DNA of 64,000 bases from Pseudomonas sp. LD120 (GCF_009861525.1 NZ_WVHL01000005.1:2480001-2544000); one strand, 5' to 3'; numbered from the stretch's first letter, positions 1 to 9,389 are shown. The notes: generated by a model not told the origin, from the sequence alone. Numbers and translations: made by a program.

Positions 1-798
1 GTGGAGCAGGTGGTGCGCCCCACCGGGCTGGTGGACCCGCAAGTGGAAGTGCGCCCGGCCCTGACCCAGGTGGACGACCTGCTGTCGGAAATCACCAAGC
101 GCGTGGCGGTGGAGGAGCGGGTGCTGGTCACTACCCTGACCAAGCGCATGGCGGAAGACCTGACCGACTACCTGGCCGATCATGGCGTACGGGTGCGCTA
201 CTTGCACTCGGACATCGATACCGTGGAGCGGGTGGAAATCATCCGCGATCTGCGCCTGGGCACCTTCGATGTCCTGGTGGGGATCAACCTGCTGCGTGAA
301 GGCCTGGACATGCCGGAAGTGTCCCTGGTGGCAATTCTCGATGCCGACAAGGAAGGCTTCCTGCGTTCCGAACGTTCATTGATCCAGACCATCGGTCGCG
401 CGGCGCGTAACCTCAACGGACGGGCGATTCTCTACGCTGATCGCATCACCGGCTCCATGGAGCGGGCGATGGGCGAGACCGAGCGTCGGCGTGAAAAACA
501 GATCGCCTTTAACCTGGCCAACGGCATCACCCCTAAAGGGGTGTTCAAAGATGTCGCTGACATCATGGAAGGCGCCACTGTGCCGGGATCGCGCAGCAAG
601 AAGCGCAAAGGCATGGCCAAGGCTGCCGAGGAAAACGCCCGCTACGAAAACGAACTGCGTTCACCGAGCGAAATCACCAAGCGCATTCGTCAGCTCGAAG
701 AGAAGATGTATCAACTGGCCCGCGACCTGGAGTTTGAAGCGGCGGCGCAGATGCGCGACGAAATCACCAAGTTGCGCGAACGCTTGCTGGTCGTCTGA
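1..798 (+). CDS. uvrB: UvrABC excinuclease subunit B, C-terminal part (5' end outside window)
   Basis: This is the C-terminal 265 residues of UvrB, the damage-verifying helicase-like subunit of the nucleotide excision repair nuclease. The gene begins before the window, so the first codon seen here is not its start. Visible are helicase domain 2 with motif VI (QTIGRAARN, near residue 130 of the fragment) and, in the last 40 residues, the UVR coiled coil (LEEKMYQLARDLEFEAA) that contacts UvrC. UvrB is usually about 670 residues, so roughly 60 per cent is missing. It converges with the efflux genes, and a REP-like palindrome fills the gap. Identity is secure from the sequence. Confidence 0.97.
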   Translation: MEQVVRPTGLVDPQVEVRPALTQVDDLLSEITKRVAVEERVLVTTLTKRMAEDLTDYLADHGVRVRYLHSDIDTVERVEIIRDLRLGTFDVLVGINLLREGLDMPEVSLVAILDADKEGFLRSERSLIQTIGRAARNLNGRAILYADRITGSMERAMGETERRREKQIAFNLANGITPKGVFKDVADIMEGATVPGSRSKKRKGMAKAAEENARYENELRSPSEITKRIRQLEEKMYQLARDLEFEAAAQMRDEITKLRERLLVV

Positions 799-803
799 CC
801 TCC

Positions 804-841
804 TGCGATCCCGCCGAAGCCGGCTTGTCGGCTCCTACAGG
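804..841. repeat. REP-like palindrome
   Basis: Read on the minus strand this contains TGTAGGAGCCGACAAGCCGG, which resembles the common Pseudomonas REP core (GTAGGAGC then GGCTTGCCGGC). It lies between two convergent genes (uvrB and the MFS pump), where it could act as a transcription end or transcript stabiliser. Related copies are at 16422-16492 and 32947-32972. Confidence 0.65.
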
Positions 842-852
842 AAAATTGTCGA

Positions 853-2403
853 TTAGTGGGCCCCTTCGGCCTTCAGGCCCTTGGGCAGGGCCCTGGTCAA
901 AAGCACGGCCAGCATGCTGATGCCCAGGGCGATGCCAACAAAGTGGAAGGCGTCGTTGTAGGCCATGATCAGCGCCTGCTGGTGAGTGATCTCGCTGAGC
1001 TTGGCCAGTGCGGCGGTCTGGTTGCCGAGCTTTTCGGTGAGATCGCTAAGGCGCTCCGCCACCTGAGGGTTGCTCGGTACCACGGCTTCGCGCAGATAGT
1101 CGAAATAGGTCTTGGTCCGGGCGTCCAGCAGGGTTGCCAGCAGGGCAATGCCGATGGCGCCGCCGAGGTTGCGCAGGATGTTGAACAGGCTAGACGCCGA
1201 TCCCGCGTCCTGGGGTTGTATATATGCCGTGGCGATCAGCGAGATGGTGACCATGATCAGTGGCTGGCCCAGGGCGCGGATAATCTGGATGTGATTGAAC
1301 TGCGGCCCGGCGAAGTCCGGGTTAAGTACCCCTGAGGAGAAGCTCGCCAGCCCGAACAGGCCAAAACCCAGGGCGCACAGCCATCTCGGCGAAATGAATT
1401 GCATCAGCTTGGGCACCAGGGGAATCAGGAACAGCTGTGGTATTCCCATCCACATGATCACCTCACCGATCTGCAAGGCGTTGTAGTCCTGGATTTGTGC
1501 CAGGTACAGCGGTAACAGGTAGATCGACCCATATAGGCCGACACCCATGCCCAGGCTGGAAATGCTCGACAGGCCAAAGTTGCGATTGCGCAGGATGCCC
1601 AGGTTGATCAGCGGATTGGGTTTGGAAACCTGCACGATCACGAAGGTGATCAGGCTGATCAGGGCAATGCTGCCCAGGGTGACAATCAGGCTGGACTCCA
1701 GCCAGTCCTTGCGATGGCCTTCTTCGAGAAACACTTGCAGGCAGCCCAGCCCCAGGCCGAGGGTGAAAATTCCAGCGTAGTCGGTGCTTTTCAGCAACTC
1801 CCAATGGGCGGCCTTCTTTTCCAGGCCGTAGAGCAGACCGGCAATCATCAGCAGGCCCGGCGGCACGTTGATGTAGAAAATGTATTCCCAGCCCCAGTGT
1901 TGTGTCAGCCAGCCGCCGAGGGTCGGGCCAATGGAGGGGGCGAACGTGGCGGTCATGGCAAACATGGCCATGCCTTTGGCGCGGTGGTGTTCGGGGAGCT
2001 TGATCAGGGTCAGGGTGAAGGCTAGGGGGATCAGTGCACCGCCGGTAAAGCCCTGCAAGGCACGGAACACGATCATGCTTTCCAGGCTCCAGGCCATGGA
2101 GCAGAGCAGGGAGGCAATCAGAAATCCCGCCGAGACCAGCACCGCCAGCCGCCGCGCCGAAAGCAACTGCACCAGCCAGGCGGTGAGGGGGATCATGATG
2201 ATCTCCGCCACCAAGTAGGACGTGGAGATCCAGGAGCCTTCCTCCAGGGTGGCGGACAGTGCGCCCTGAATGTCTCTGAGCGAAGAGTTGGTGATCTGGA
2301 TATCGAGTACTGCCATGAAGGCGCCGAGCATGGCGCTCATCACCGCGATCCAGTCGCGCCGGGTCGGTTCGGCCACCGGGCGCAGCAGTGGATCACCGGC
2401 CAT
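853..2403 (-). CDS. MFS drug efflux permease, DHA2 (EmrB/QacA) family
   Basis: A 516-residue inner-membrane proton antiporter of the 14-helix DHA2 family, which exports hydrophobic drugs. The N-terminus carries the family's first helix (MLGAFMAVLDIQITNSSL), followed by regularly spaced hydrophobic segments to the C-terminus, and the length fits EmrB. Its start overlaps the end of the HlyD-type adaptor gene by 11 bp, so the two are translationally coupled and should form an EmrAB-type pump with an outer-membrane channel encoded elsewhere. No regulator is adjacent. The substrate cannot be told from sequence. Confidence 0.93.
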   Translation of the reverse strand: MAGDPLLRPVAEPTRRDWIAVMSAMLGAFMAVLDIQITNSSLRDIQGALSATLEEGSWISTSYLVAEIIMIPLTAWLVQLLSARRLAVLVSAGFLIASLLCSMAWSLESMIVFRALQGFTGGALIPLAFTLTLIKLPEHHRAKGMAMFAMTATFAPSIGPTLGGWLTQHWGWEYIFYINVPPGLLMIAGLLYGLEKKAAHWELLKSTDYAGIFTLGLGLGCLQVFLEEGHRKDWLESSLIVTLGSIALISLITFVIVQVSKPNPLINLGILRNRNFGLSSISSLGMGVGLYGSIYLLPLYLAQIQDYNALQIGEVIMWMGIPQLFLIPLVPKLMQFISPRWLCALGFGLFGLASFSSGVLNPDFAGPQFNHIQIIRALGQPLIMVTISLIATAYIQPQDAGSASSLFNILRNLGGAIGIALLATLLDARTKTYFDYLREAVVPSNPQVAERLSDLTEKLGNQTAALAKLSEITHQQALIMAYNDAFHFVGIALGISMLAVLLTRALPKGLKAEGAH

Positions 2404-3496
2404 CGACAGGGTCTTTGATGTTCACTTTGACGGTGACCGACATGCCTGGACGGATCTTGCCCTGCAGCGGGTTGTCGAAGGCGAAGGTCAGTTTCACTGG
2501 GATACGTTGCACCACCTTGGTGAAGTTGCCGGTGGCGTTGTCCGGAGGCAGCAGGCTGAACTGCGCACCCGAGGCGGCGAACAGGCTGTCGACCCGGGCC
2601 TGGATCGGCGTATCGCTGTAGGCGTCAAAGGTCAGTTCGGCTTGTTGCCCGGGCAGCATGTGGCCGATCTGGGTTTCCTTGAAGTTGGCTTGAACCCAGA
2701 TGTCCTGGTCGGGAACGATTGACAGCAGATAGGCGCCGGCCTGCACCACCTGGCCGTTGCGGGCGGCGCGTTGACCGATGAGGCCGCTGATGGGGGCATG
2801 GATCTCGCTGCGGGCCAGGTTCAGCTGTGCCTGGGCCAAATCGGCCCGGGCATTGTCGATTTGTGCGTCGAGGCGTTTGATCTCGGCGTTCAGGGCATTG
2901 ACTTGCTGGCGCTGGGCTTGCAGGTCGGCCTCTGCCTTGGCCACTTGAGAGCGGGCAATATGGTTGTCGGCGGAGAGGGTGGTGACTCGCTCCTCGGAGA
3001 CATAACCGGGCTTGCGCAGGGTTTGTGCTCGGGACAGATCGATCTGTGAGCGACCGAGGCTGGCCTGGCTCGAAGCCACCTGGGCTTGGCCGGCGGCAAT
3101 CAGGCTGGCTTGCTGGGCCAGCTTGCTCTGGGCCTGTAGGCGTTCGGCCTCGCGGGTGGCGAGGGCGGCTTGAGCGCGGTCCACGGCCAACTGGAAGTCC
3201 TCGCTTTCCAGGTGCACCAGCAACTGGCCTTTTTTCACGTGTTGATTGTCGTGCACCAGCACTTCATCGATCCGTGCGCTCAGTTGGCTGGAGACTCGGG
3301 TGATCTCACCCTGGACATAGGCGTTGTCGGTGGTTTCATAAAAGCGACCGTGGAACCACCAGTGGGCGAAGAACCCCAGGCTGACTAGCAGGGTCAGGGA
3401 CAGGAAAATGAACAGGCGACGCTTGAGTTGGGCAGGCATGGGCGGGCTGAATTCAGAAAAAGTGTAAGGAAATCTATCAGCGGGCGAATCTGGCAT
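2393..3496 (-). CDS. HlyD/EmrA-type membrane fusion protein
   Basis: A periplasmic adaptor of 367 residues. After a short cytoplasmic tail it has one membrane anchor (about residues 27-45), a biotinyl-lipoyl-like segment (RVSSQLSARIDEVLVHDNQ), a long alanine/glutamine-rich coiled-coil hairpin, a second lipoyl half (IHAPISGLIGQRAARNGQVV) and a beta-barrel domain. This is the EmrA architecture, and it is encoded directly upstream of the DHA2 permease with an 11-bp overlap. Neither the first ATG nor the next one (3439, giving MPAQLKRR) has a clear ribosome-binding site, so the N-terminus is uncertain by 19 residues. Confidence 0.92.
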   Translation of the reverse strand: MPDSPADRFPYTFSEFSPPMPAQLKRRLFIFLSLTLLVSLGFFAHWWFHGRFYETTDNAYVQGEITRVSSQLSARIDEVLVHDNQHVKKGQLLVHLESEDFQLAVDRAQAALATREAERLQAQSKLAQQASLIAAGQAQVASSQASLGRSQIDLSRAQTLRKPGYVSEERVTTLSADNHIARSQVAKAEADLQAQRQQVNALNAEIKRLDAQIDNARADLAQAQLNLARSEIHAPISGLIGQRAARNGQVVQAGAYLLSIVPDQDIWVQANFKETQIGHMLPGQQAELTFDAYSDTPIQARVDSLFAASGAQFSLLPPDNATGNFTKVVQRIPVKLTFAFDNPLQGKIRPGMSVTVKVNIKDPVDGR

Positions 3497-3672
3497 ATAG
3501 CGATTGGGTGGTAAATGCCACTCGTTGATTATTGGCCATTCACAGGGGCTGGAGCGCCTTGCAGTCGCAACCTTGGCTTAAATGCCCTCCTTACTGGAGC
3601 CGGGCGGCGGTCGCCTGTTACCATTCGCCCCCTGTTTTACTCCTCGCTTTTCTTTTCTTTTCGAGACATGCC

Positions 3673-5154
3673 ATGACCACCGTCCGCACGCGCATCGCGC
3701 CATCGCCTACTGGAGACCCCCACGTAGGTACCGCTTACATCGCTTTGTTCAACTACTGCTTTGCCAAGCAGCATGGCGGTGAGTTCATCCTGCGTATCGA
3801 AGACACTGACCAACTGCGTTCGACCCGCGAGTCCGAACAGCAGATTTTTGATGCCTTGCGCTGGTTGGGTATCAACTGGAGCGAAGGCCCGGATGTCGGT
3901 GGTCCTCACGGTCCTTATCGGCAGAGCGAGCGCGGCGACATTTATCAGAAGTACGCCCAGCAGTTGGTGGACCTTGGGTACGCCTTCCCGTGCTTCTGCA
4001 CCGCCGAAGAGCTGGACCAGATGCGTGCCGAGCAAATGGCTCGCGGCGAAACCCCACGTTATGACGGCCGTGCCTTGCTGTTGTCCAAGGACGAAGTCGC
4101 CCGGCGCCTGGCCGCTGGTGAGCCCCATGTGATCCGCATGAAGGTGCCGACCGAAGGCGTGTGTGTGGTGCCGGACATGTTGCGTGGCGATGTCGAGATC
4201 CCCTGGGACCGCATGGACATGCAGGTGCTGATGAAGACCGACGGTCTGCCGACCTACTTCCTGGCCAACGTGGTGGATGACCATCTGATGGGCATCACCC
4301 ATGTACTGCGTGGGGAAGAGTGGTTGCCGTCGGCGCCGAAGCTGATCCTTTTGTACGAATACTTCGGTTGGGAGCAACCCCAACTGTGCTACATGCCGCT
4401 GCTGCGTAACCCGGACAAAAGCAAACTGTCCAAGCGCAAGAATCCGACCTCGGTAACCTTCTATGAGCGCATGGGCTTCATGCCGGAAGCCATGCTCAAC
4501 TACTTGGGGCGCATGGGCTGGTCGATGCCTGACGAGCGCGAGAAGTTCTCGTTGCAGGAAATGGTCGATCACTTCGATTTGTCGCGGGTATCCCTGGGCG
4601 GGCCGATCTTCGACATCGAGAAACTGTCCTGGCTCAACGGTCAGTGGCTGCGAGACTTGCCGGTGGAAGAGTTCGCCAGTCGGGTGCAAACCTGGGCCTT
4701 GAATCCCGAGTACTTGATGAAGATTGCGCCGCACGTGCAGGGCCGGGTTGAGACCTTCAGCCAGATCGCTCCTCTGGCCGGCTTTTTCTTCGCCGGTGGC
4801 GTGACCCCGGATGCCAAGTTGTTCGAATCCAAGAAGCTTTCTGGTGATCAGGTGCGGCAACTGATGCAGTTGATCCTGTGGAAGCTCGAAAGCCTGCGTC
4901 AGTGGGAAAAAGACAGTATCACCGCGACCATTCAGGCGGTGGTCGAATCCCTGGAGCTGAAGCTGCGTGATGCCATGCCGTTGATGTTCGCGGCGATCAC
5001 GGGGCAGGCCAGCTCGGTGTCGGTCCTCGATGCCATGGAAATCCTGGGGCCGGACCTGACTCGTTTCCGTCTGCGCCAGGCCATTGACCTGCTTGGTGGT
5101 GTGTCGAAGAAAGAGAACAAGGAGTGGGAGAAGCTGCTGGGCGCTATCGCCTGA
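3673..5154 (+). CDS. gltX: glutamyl-tRNA synthetase
   Basis: A class I aminoacyl-tRNA synthetase of 493 residues that charges tRNA-Glu in the cytoplasm. The N-terminus MTTVRTRIAPSPTGDPHVGT holds the HIGH-type signature (HVGT), and KLSKR near residue 256 is the KMSKS loop. The frame is open further upstream, but the ATG at 3673 gives the family N-terminus and usual length. Three tRNA-Glu genes, its substrate, lie 0.4-1 kb downstream. The opposite strand is open over almost the whole gene, which is a GC-bias shadow. Confidence 0.98.
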   Translation: MTTVRTRIAPSPTGDPHVGTAYIALFNYCFAKQHGGEFILRIEDTDQLRSTRESEQQIFDALRWLGINWSEGPDVGGPHGPYRQSERGDIYQKYAQQLVDLGYAFPCFCTAEELDQMRAEQMARGETPRYDGRALLLSKDEVARRLAAGEPHVIRMKVPTEGVCVVPDMLRGDVEIPWDRMDMQVLMKTDGLPTYFLANVVDDHLMGITHVLRGEEWLPSAPKLILLYEYFGWEQPQLCYMPLLRNPDKSKLSKRKNPTSVTFYERMGFMPEAMLNYLGRMGWSMPDEREKFSLQEMVDHFDLSRVSLGGPIFDIEKLSWLNGQWLRDLPVEEFASRVQTWALNPEYLMKIAPHVQGRVETFSQIAPLAGFFFAGGVTPDAKLFESKKLSGDQVRQLMQLILWKLESLRQWEKDSITATIQAVVESLELKLRDAMPLMFAAITGQASSVSVLDAMEILGPDLTRFRLRQAIDLLGGVSKKENKEWEKLLGAIA

Positions 5155-5383
5155 GGCGTCTTTAGTGGCGGTAGAACCGTCGGGGGCGGTGATCTTTTGG
5201 GCTACGCTGGATCCTTGGGCGCAAGGCAATTGATCACCGGCTAAGTCGGTTTCTCCCGGCTGGTGGCGACCCTTTTGCTGGCGTCGACATGGGCCGGGAA
5301 GCCCGAAAAAGCCAGGTTTTTCCGGGTGGGGTGGTAAGTGATTGTTATCCCTTCAAATTTTTTTTCAAAAAGCGGAAAAAAAA

Positions 5384-5412
5384 TTGACAGCCTTCAGATC
5401 CCCCCTTAAGAT
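5384..5412 (+). promoter_or_regulatory. sigma-70 promoter of the tRNA-Ala/Glu cluster
   Basis: TTGACA at 5384-5389 and TAAGAT at 5407-5412 with a 17-bp spacer, followed by a GC-rich discriminator, 22 bp before the first tRNA. An A/T-rich stretch immediately upstream (5356-5383) could be an UP element, as expected for a stable-RNA promoter. The rest of the gltX-tRNA gap (5155-5383) shows nothing else recognisable. Confidence 0.8.
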
Positions 5413-5433
5413 TCGCCCCGTCCTCAACGACGA

Positions 5434-5509
<76 letters not shown>

Positions 5510-5589
5510 ATTTTACAGTTCAAGGCCTGGCCACACCGGCCTTGAATCGATCAGTACTCAGCACTGGTCAGTTGTACAGAAGGGTTTGC

Positions 5590-5665
5590 GTCCCCTTCGT
5601 CTAGTGGCCTAGGACACCGCCCTTTCACGGCGGTAACAGGGGTTCGAGTCCCCTAGGGGACGCCA
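5590..5665 (+). tRNA. tRNA-Glu(TTC), copy 1
   Basis: 76 nt with encoded CCA. The anticodon loop CTTTCAC gives TTC, and the acceptor GTCCCCT/AGGGGAC is fully paired. It lies 80 bp after tRNA-Ala copy 1. Confidence 0.98.
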
Positions 5666-5717
5666 GTTTCACACAAGTGATGTTGCAAGATGTCGCTGCG
5701 CCGCGAGGCGAAAATCC

Positions 5718-5793
<76 letters not shown>

Positions 5794-5873
5794 ATTTTAC
5801 AGTTCAAGGCTTGGCCACACCGGCCTTGAATCGATCAGTACTCAGCGCTGGTCAGTTGTACAGAAGGGTTTGT

Positions 5874-5949
5874 GTCCCCTTCGTCTAGTGGCCTAGGACA
5901 CCGCCCTTTCACGGCGGTAACAGGGGTTCGAGTCCCCTAGGGGACGCCA
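5874..5949 (+). tRNA. tRNA-Glu(TTC), copy 2
   Basis: Identical to tRNA-Glu copy 1 and 284 bp downstream of it. Confidence 0.98.
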
Positions 5950-6001
5950 GTTTCACACAAGCGATGTTGCAAGATGTCGCTGCGCCGCGAGGCGAAAATC
6001 C

Positions 6002-6077
<76 letters not shown>

Positions 6078-6157
6078 ATTTTACAGTTCAAGGCTTGGCC
6101 ACACCGGCCTTGAATCGATCAGTACTCAGCACTGGTCAGTTGTACAGAAGGGTTTGT

Positions 6158-6233
6158 GTCCCCTTCGTCTAGTGGCCTAGGACACCGCCCTTTCACGGCG
6201 GTAACAGGGGTTCGAGTCCCCTAGGGGACGCCA
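6158..6233 (+). tRNA. tRNA-Glu(TTC), copy 3
   Basis: Identical to the other two tRNA-Glu copies; last gene of the cluster, directly before two stacked hairpins. Confidence 0.98.
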
Positions 6234-6239
6234 CGTTTA

Positions 6240-6295
6240 CCCGCTCTGCGGGATTTTTAAGGGTCATTCAATTATTGAATGGCCCTTTTGTTTTT
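6240..6295 (+). terminator. two stacked hairpins ending the tRNA operon
   Basis: CCCGC-TCT-GCGGG followed by ATTTTT, then GGGTCATTCAA-TTA-TTGAATGGCCC followed by TTTTGTTTTT. Both have intrinsic-terminator form. Confidence 0.88.
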
Positions 6296-6370
6296 CTGGC
6301 GTTCTGCCAATCCTCATAGTCTTCGGCCTGCGCATTTGATTGGAAGTCACTCTAGTGGCTTGCACAAATT

Positions 6371-6386
6371 TATTATGCTGATAATA
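6371..6386. promoter_or_regulatory. inverted repeat upstream of the TetR gene, candidate operator
   Basis: TATTAT-GCTG-ATAATA is a perfect 6-bp inverted repeat 27 bp before the TetR start codon. Its position and symmetry suit autorepression by the TetR product, but the AT-rich sequence also suits a promoter -10 region. Confidence 0.45.
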
Positions 6387-6413
6387 TTTTGATCGTAATA
6401 TTTGGAGGTGGCG

Positions 6414-6953
6414 ATGAACGATAAAAAGGCTCAAACCCGCGAACGTATTCTCCAGGCTGCCAGTTCCGCGTTGATCCAGCGTGGCCCGGCCGAGCCCAGT
6501 GTAGGTGAGGTCATGGGGGCCGCAGGGCTCACGGTCGGCGGCTTTTATGCGCACTTTGAGAGCAAGGACGCGCTGATGCTGGAAGCTTTTACCCAATTGC
6601 TCGCTCACCGGCGTGGTTTGCTCGATGAGATGGACGCAAGCTTGAGCGGTGAAGAGCGCAGGGCGCTGGTCGCGGCATTTTATTTGTCACGCAAACACCG
6701 TGACTCCACTGAGCAGGCTTGTCCGATTCCAGCGGCGGTGGGTGAGTTTGGGCGGCTCCCTGAGAGTTTTCGCGCGGCCTTGAATGAGCACATGGAGTTG
6801 ATGGTGGCGCAGTTGGCTGTCAGTCCCGAGGACACCGACAAGGCGCTGGCAGACATGGCGCTGATGATTGGCGGCTTGTCGCTGGCGCGAGCGTTGGGGC
6901 CGGGTGAGTTATCCGATCGTTTGCTGCGCGCTGCGAAGTCGGCGGTTTTATGA
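6414..6953 (+). CDS. TetR/AcrR family transcriptional regulator
   Basis: A 179-residue one-domain repressor. The N-terminal helix-turn-helix spans about residues 8-55 (TRERILQAASSALIQRG then VGEVMGAAGLTVGGFYAHF), and the remainder is the all-helical ligand/dimer domain. The ATG at 6414 has GGAGG six bases upstream, so it is preferred over an in-frame TTG 12 bases earlier. The hydrolase gene starts 28 bp after its stop, so they probably form an operon, and the hydrolase or thioesterase may act on the inducing ligand. The ligand is unknown. Confidence 0.9.
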   Translation: MNDKKAQTRERILQAASSALIQRGPAEPSVGEVMGAAGLTVGGFYAHFESKDALMLEAFTQLLAHRRGLLDEMDASLSGEERRALVAAFYLSRKHRDSTEQACPIPAAVGEFGRLPESFRAALNEHMELMVAQLAVSPEDTDKALADMALMIGGLSLARALGPGELSDRLLRAAKSAVL

Positions 6954-6981
6954 TCTGAGGTTCGGTTGCGAGGTGGCGGTG

Positions 6982-7815
6982 ATGAATGCATTGAGCTGGA
7001 TTCGTGGTGTCAATGGCAGCGTGGGCTGGGTCGCCCCGCAATGGGCGGCGAGCCGGATGCGCCAACTGTTTATGACTCCCCGTGAGTTGCCGCCCCGTGA
7101 ATGGGAGTTACCGTTGCTGGAGCGGGCCGAGCGCGTCACCCTCCGATTTGGGCTTGCGGCTTTGCGCTGGGGGCAGGGGCCAACGGTGTTGCTGATGCAT
7201 GGATGGGAAGGGCGGCCCACCCAGTTCGCCAGCTTGATCGAAGCACTGGTGGCGGCCGGTTATACCGCTGTGGCGCTGGAGGGGCCGGCCCATGGTCGTT
7301 CTCCCGGGGAGGAGGCTAATGTTGCGCTGTTTGCCCGGGCAATGCTGGAGGCCGCGGCAGAACTGCCGCCCCTGCGTGCGGTGATTGGTCATTCCATGGG
7401 CGGCGCCAGTGCGATGCTCGCCATACAAATGGGGTTGCGCACCGAAACTCTGGTCAGCATCGCGGCTCCAGCACGCATTCTGGGAGTCTTGCGAGGTTTT
7501 GCCCGTTACATGCGGTTGCCGCCCAGGGCTCGTTCAGCCTTTATCCGGCAGGTGGAGCGGCACGTGGGGATGCGCGCCGCATCATTGGACGTGGCCCAGT
7601 ATCGGTTGGACATGCCTGGTCTGATCGTTCATGCAGAGGATGACCGGTTTGTCCTGGTCCGGGAGTCGGAGCTGATTCACCAGGCCTGGCTCGACAGTCG
7701 CTTGTTGCGTCTGAGTGAGGGAGGGCATCAGCGAGTATTGGCCGATCCTCGCGTAGTCGACGCGGTGATTGCCCTGGTCACTGCTCGGCACTTGCCAGCA
7801 CCCCCATCTGCCTGA
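6982..7815 (+). CDS. alpha/beta-hydrolase fold protein
   Basis: A 277-residue serine hydrolase of unknown substrate. The oxyanion-hole strand (VLLMHGWEG), the nucleophile elbow GHSMGG with Ser138, a late acid in VHAEDDRFV and the C-terminal histidine in EGGHQRVL together form a complete triad. There is no signal peptide, so it should be cytosolic. The start at 6982 (MNALSWIRG) follows GGTGGCGGTG and avoids the overlap with the TetR gene that an earlier in-frame start would cause. It lies between the TetR regulator and a thioesterase, which suggests acyl ester or thioester chemistry. Confidence 0.85.
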   Translation: MNALSWIRGVNGSVGWVAPQWAASRMRQLFMTPRELPPREWELPLLERAERVTLRFGLAALRWGQGPTVLLMHGWEGRPTQFASLIEALVAAGYTAVALEGPAHGRSPGEEANVALFARAMLEAAAELPPLRAVIGHSMGGASAMLAIQMGLRTETLVSIAAPARILGVLRGFARYMRLPPRARSAFIRQVERHVGMRAASLDVAQYRLDMPGLIVHAEDDRFVLVRESELIHQAWLDSRLLRLSEGGHQRVLADPRVVDAVIALVTARHLPAPPSA

Positions 7816-7861
7816 GCATCCGTTACACTGCCGCGGTCAAAAAACTGACCGGGAGTTGGGT

Positions 7862-8296
7862 ATGAGTTGGGATCTGGCAACGCCATTCATCATCGATCTG
7901 CAAGTGACGGCTGACGATATCGATGGCCTGGGGCACGCCAACAATGCGGTCTATGTGGCGTGGTTGGAGCGTTGCGCCTGGCGCCATTCGCAGCGCTTGG
8001 GGTTGGATCTGACCGAGTATCGTCGCCTGGATCGGGCGATGGCAGTGGTGCGTCACGAAATTGATTATCTGGCCGCCGCTTACGAAGGTGATGAGGTGCA
8101 ATTGGCTACCTGGATCGTCGATTGGGACCAGCGGCTGAAGATGACCCGGCGCTTCCAGTTGGTCCGTCCGAGCGATGGCAGCACGCTGTTACGGGCCCAG
8201 ACCACCTTTGTCTGCATCGAGCTGTCCAGCGGCAAACCCAAGCGCATGCCCGCCGAGTTCCTGGAAGGCTACGGAGCGGCGTTGCAGGGTTCCTGA
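7862..8296 (+). CDS. acyl-CoA thioesterase, 4HBT/YbgC hot-dog family
   Basis: A 144-residue single hot-dog domain. The motif DIDGLGHANNAVYVAWLE (residues 19-36) contains the family's catalytic aspartate (Asp21) and the GHxNN turn of FcbC/YbgC thioesterases, which hydrolyse acyl-CoA thioesters. The start ATG at 7862 gives the normal N-terminus. It lies 46 bp downstream of the hydrolase, in the same orientation. The substrate is not deducible. Confidence 0.88.
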   Translation: MSWDLATPFIIDLQVTADDIDGLGHANNAVYVAWLERCAWRHSQRLGLDLTEYRRLDRAMAVVRHEIDYLAAAYEGDEVQLATWIVDWDQRLKMTRRFQLVRPSDGSTLLRAQTTFVCIELSSGKPKRMPAEFLEGYGAALQGS

Positions 8297-8374
8297 TGAC
8301 CTTCCTCCCGTCCTGGGGCTAAACCCAGTAAACTGGCGAACGTTTTTCGCCTGTTTTTTCGTTGAGTGTGTTTC

Positions 8375-9334
8375 ATGCAAATTGCCTTGGCGCCCATGGA
8401 GGGGTTGGTCGACAACATCCTGCGGGACGTATTGACCCGTGTTGGCGGGATCGACTGGTGTGTCACCGAGTTCATTCGGGTCAATGACCGTCTGTTGACG
8501 CCTGCTTATTTTCATAAGCTCGCCCCCGAGTTGCGGCACGGTGCCCACACCGCGGCCGGTGTGCCGTTGCGCGTGCAATTATTGGGCTCGGACCCGGTGT
8601 GTCTGGCGGAGAACGCCGCCCTGGCCTGTGAGTTGGGCAGCGAGGTCATCGATCTGAACTTCGGTTGTCCGGCCAAGACCGTCAACAAATCCCGGGGCGG
8701 CGCGGTACTGCTCAAGGAGCCCGAGTTGCTGAACCAGATCGTCGAACATGTGCGGCGTGCGGTGCCCGCGCATATCCCGGTCACGGCGAAAATGCGTCTG
8801 GGGTTCGACAGCCCGGATGGTGCGCTGGTATGCGCCACGGCCCTGGCCGAGGGCGGCGCCGAGCACATCGTGGTGCACGCCAGGACCAAGGTTGACGGTT
8901 ACAAGCCGCCGGCCCACTGGGAGTGGATTCCTCGGGTGCAGGAAGTGGTCAAGGTGCCGGTGTTCGCCAACGGTGATATCTGGAGCGTCGAAGATTGGCG
9001 GCGTTGCCGGGAAATCAGCGGTGTCGAAGACATCATGCTTGGGCGCGGACTGGTGTCGCGTCCAGACCTGGCACGGCAGATCGCCGCGGCTCGGGCCGCT
9101 GAGGAGGTGGTAGAGATGTCCTGGGCCGATCTGCAACCCCTGCTCCAGGACTTCTGGGCCCAGGTGGTGGTGCAACTGACACCGCGTTCCGCGCCTGGTC
9201 GTTTGAAGCAGTGGCTGGCCATGTTGACCCGCAATTACCCGGAAGCGGTGGAGTTGTTTACCGCCCTGCGCCGAGAAACCGATCTGGATCAAGTGGGGCG
9301 TCTGTTGGGCATGCCCCGTAACGAGGCAGCGTAA
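8375..9334 (+). CDS. dusC: tRNA-dihydrouridine(16) synthase
   Basis: A 319-residue FMN-dependent Dus enzyme that reduces uridine in the tRNA D-loop. It starts MQIALAPMEGLVDNILR, the family's FMN-binding N-terminus. It carries LNFGCPAKTVNKSRGG, which includes the catalytic cysteine (the FGCPA block), then the TIM-barrel motifs HARTK and FANGDI, and a C-terminal helical tRNA-binding domain. The N-terminal motif and length fit DusC (U16-specific) better than DusA or DusB. The ATG at 8375 is favoured over a GTG nine bases earlier. Confidence 0.93.
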   Translation: MQIALAPMEGLVDNILRDVLTRVGGIDWCVTEFIRVNDRLLTPAYFHKLAPELRHGAHTAAGVPLRVQLLGSDPVCLAENAALACELGSEVIDLNFGCPAKTVNKSRGGAVLLKEPELLNQIVEHVRRAVPAHIPVTAKMRLGFDSPDGALVCATALAEGGAEHIVVHARTKVDGYKPPAHWEWIPRVQEVVKVPVFANGDIWSVEDWRRCREISGVEDIMLGRGLVSRPDLARQIAAARAAEEVVEMSWADLQPLLQDFWAQVVVQLTPRSAPGRLKQWLAMLTRNYPEAVELFTALRRETDLDQVGRLLGMPRNEAA

Positions 9335-9353
9335 AAAAGTTCAAAAAAACGCT

Positions 9354-9381
9354 CTTGAAATGTCTGGGCCGATCCCTATCT
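9354..9381 (+). promoter_or_regulatory. sigma-32 heat-shock promoter of ibpA
   Basis: CTTGAAA (9354-9360), 13 bp, then CCCTATCT (9374-9381) match the RpoH consensus CTTGAAA/CCCCATNT well. This is just upstream of a small heat-shock protein gene. Confidence 0.85.
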
Positions 9382-9389
9382 CTTGGGTA

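Noticed and set aside
3637..5229. A 530-codon open frame antisense to gltX
   Set aside because: It has no ribosome-binding site or recognisable domain. gltX has every family motif in the other strand. Long antisense frames are common in GC-rich third-position-biased genes.
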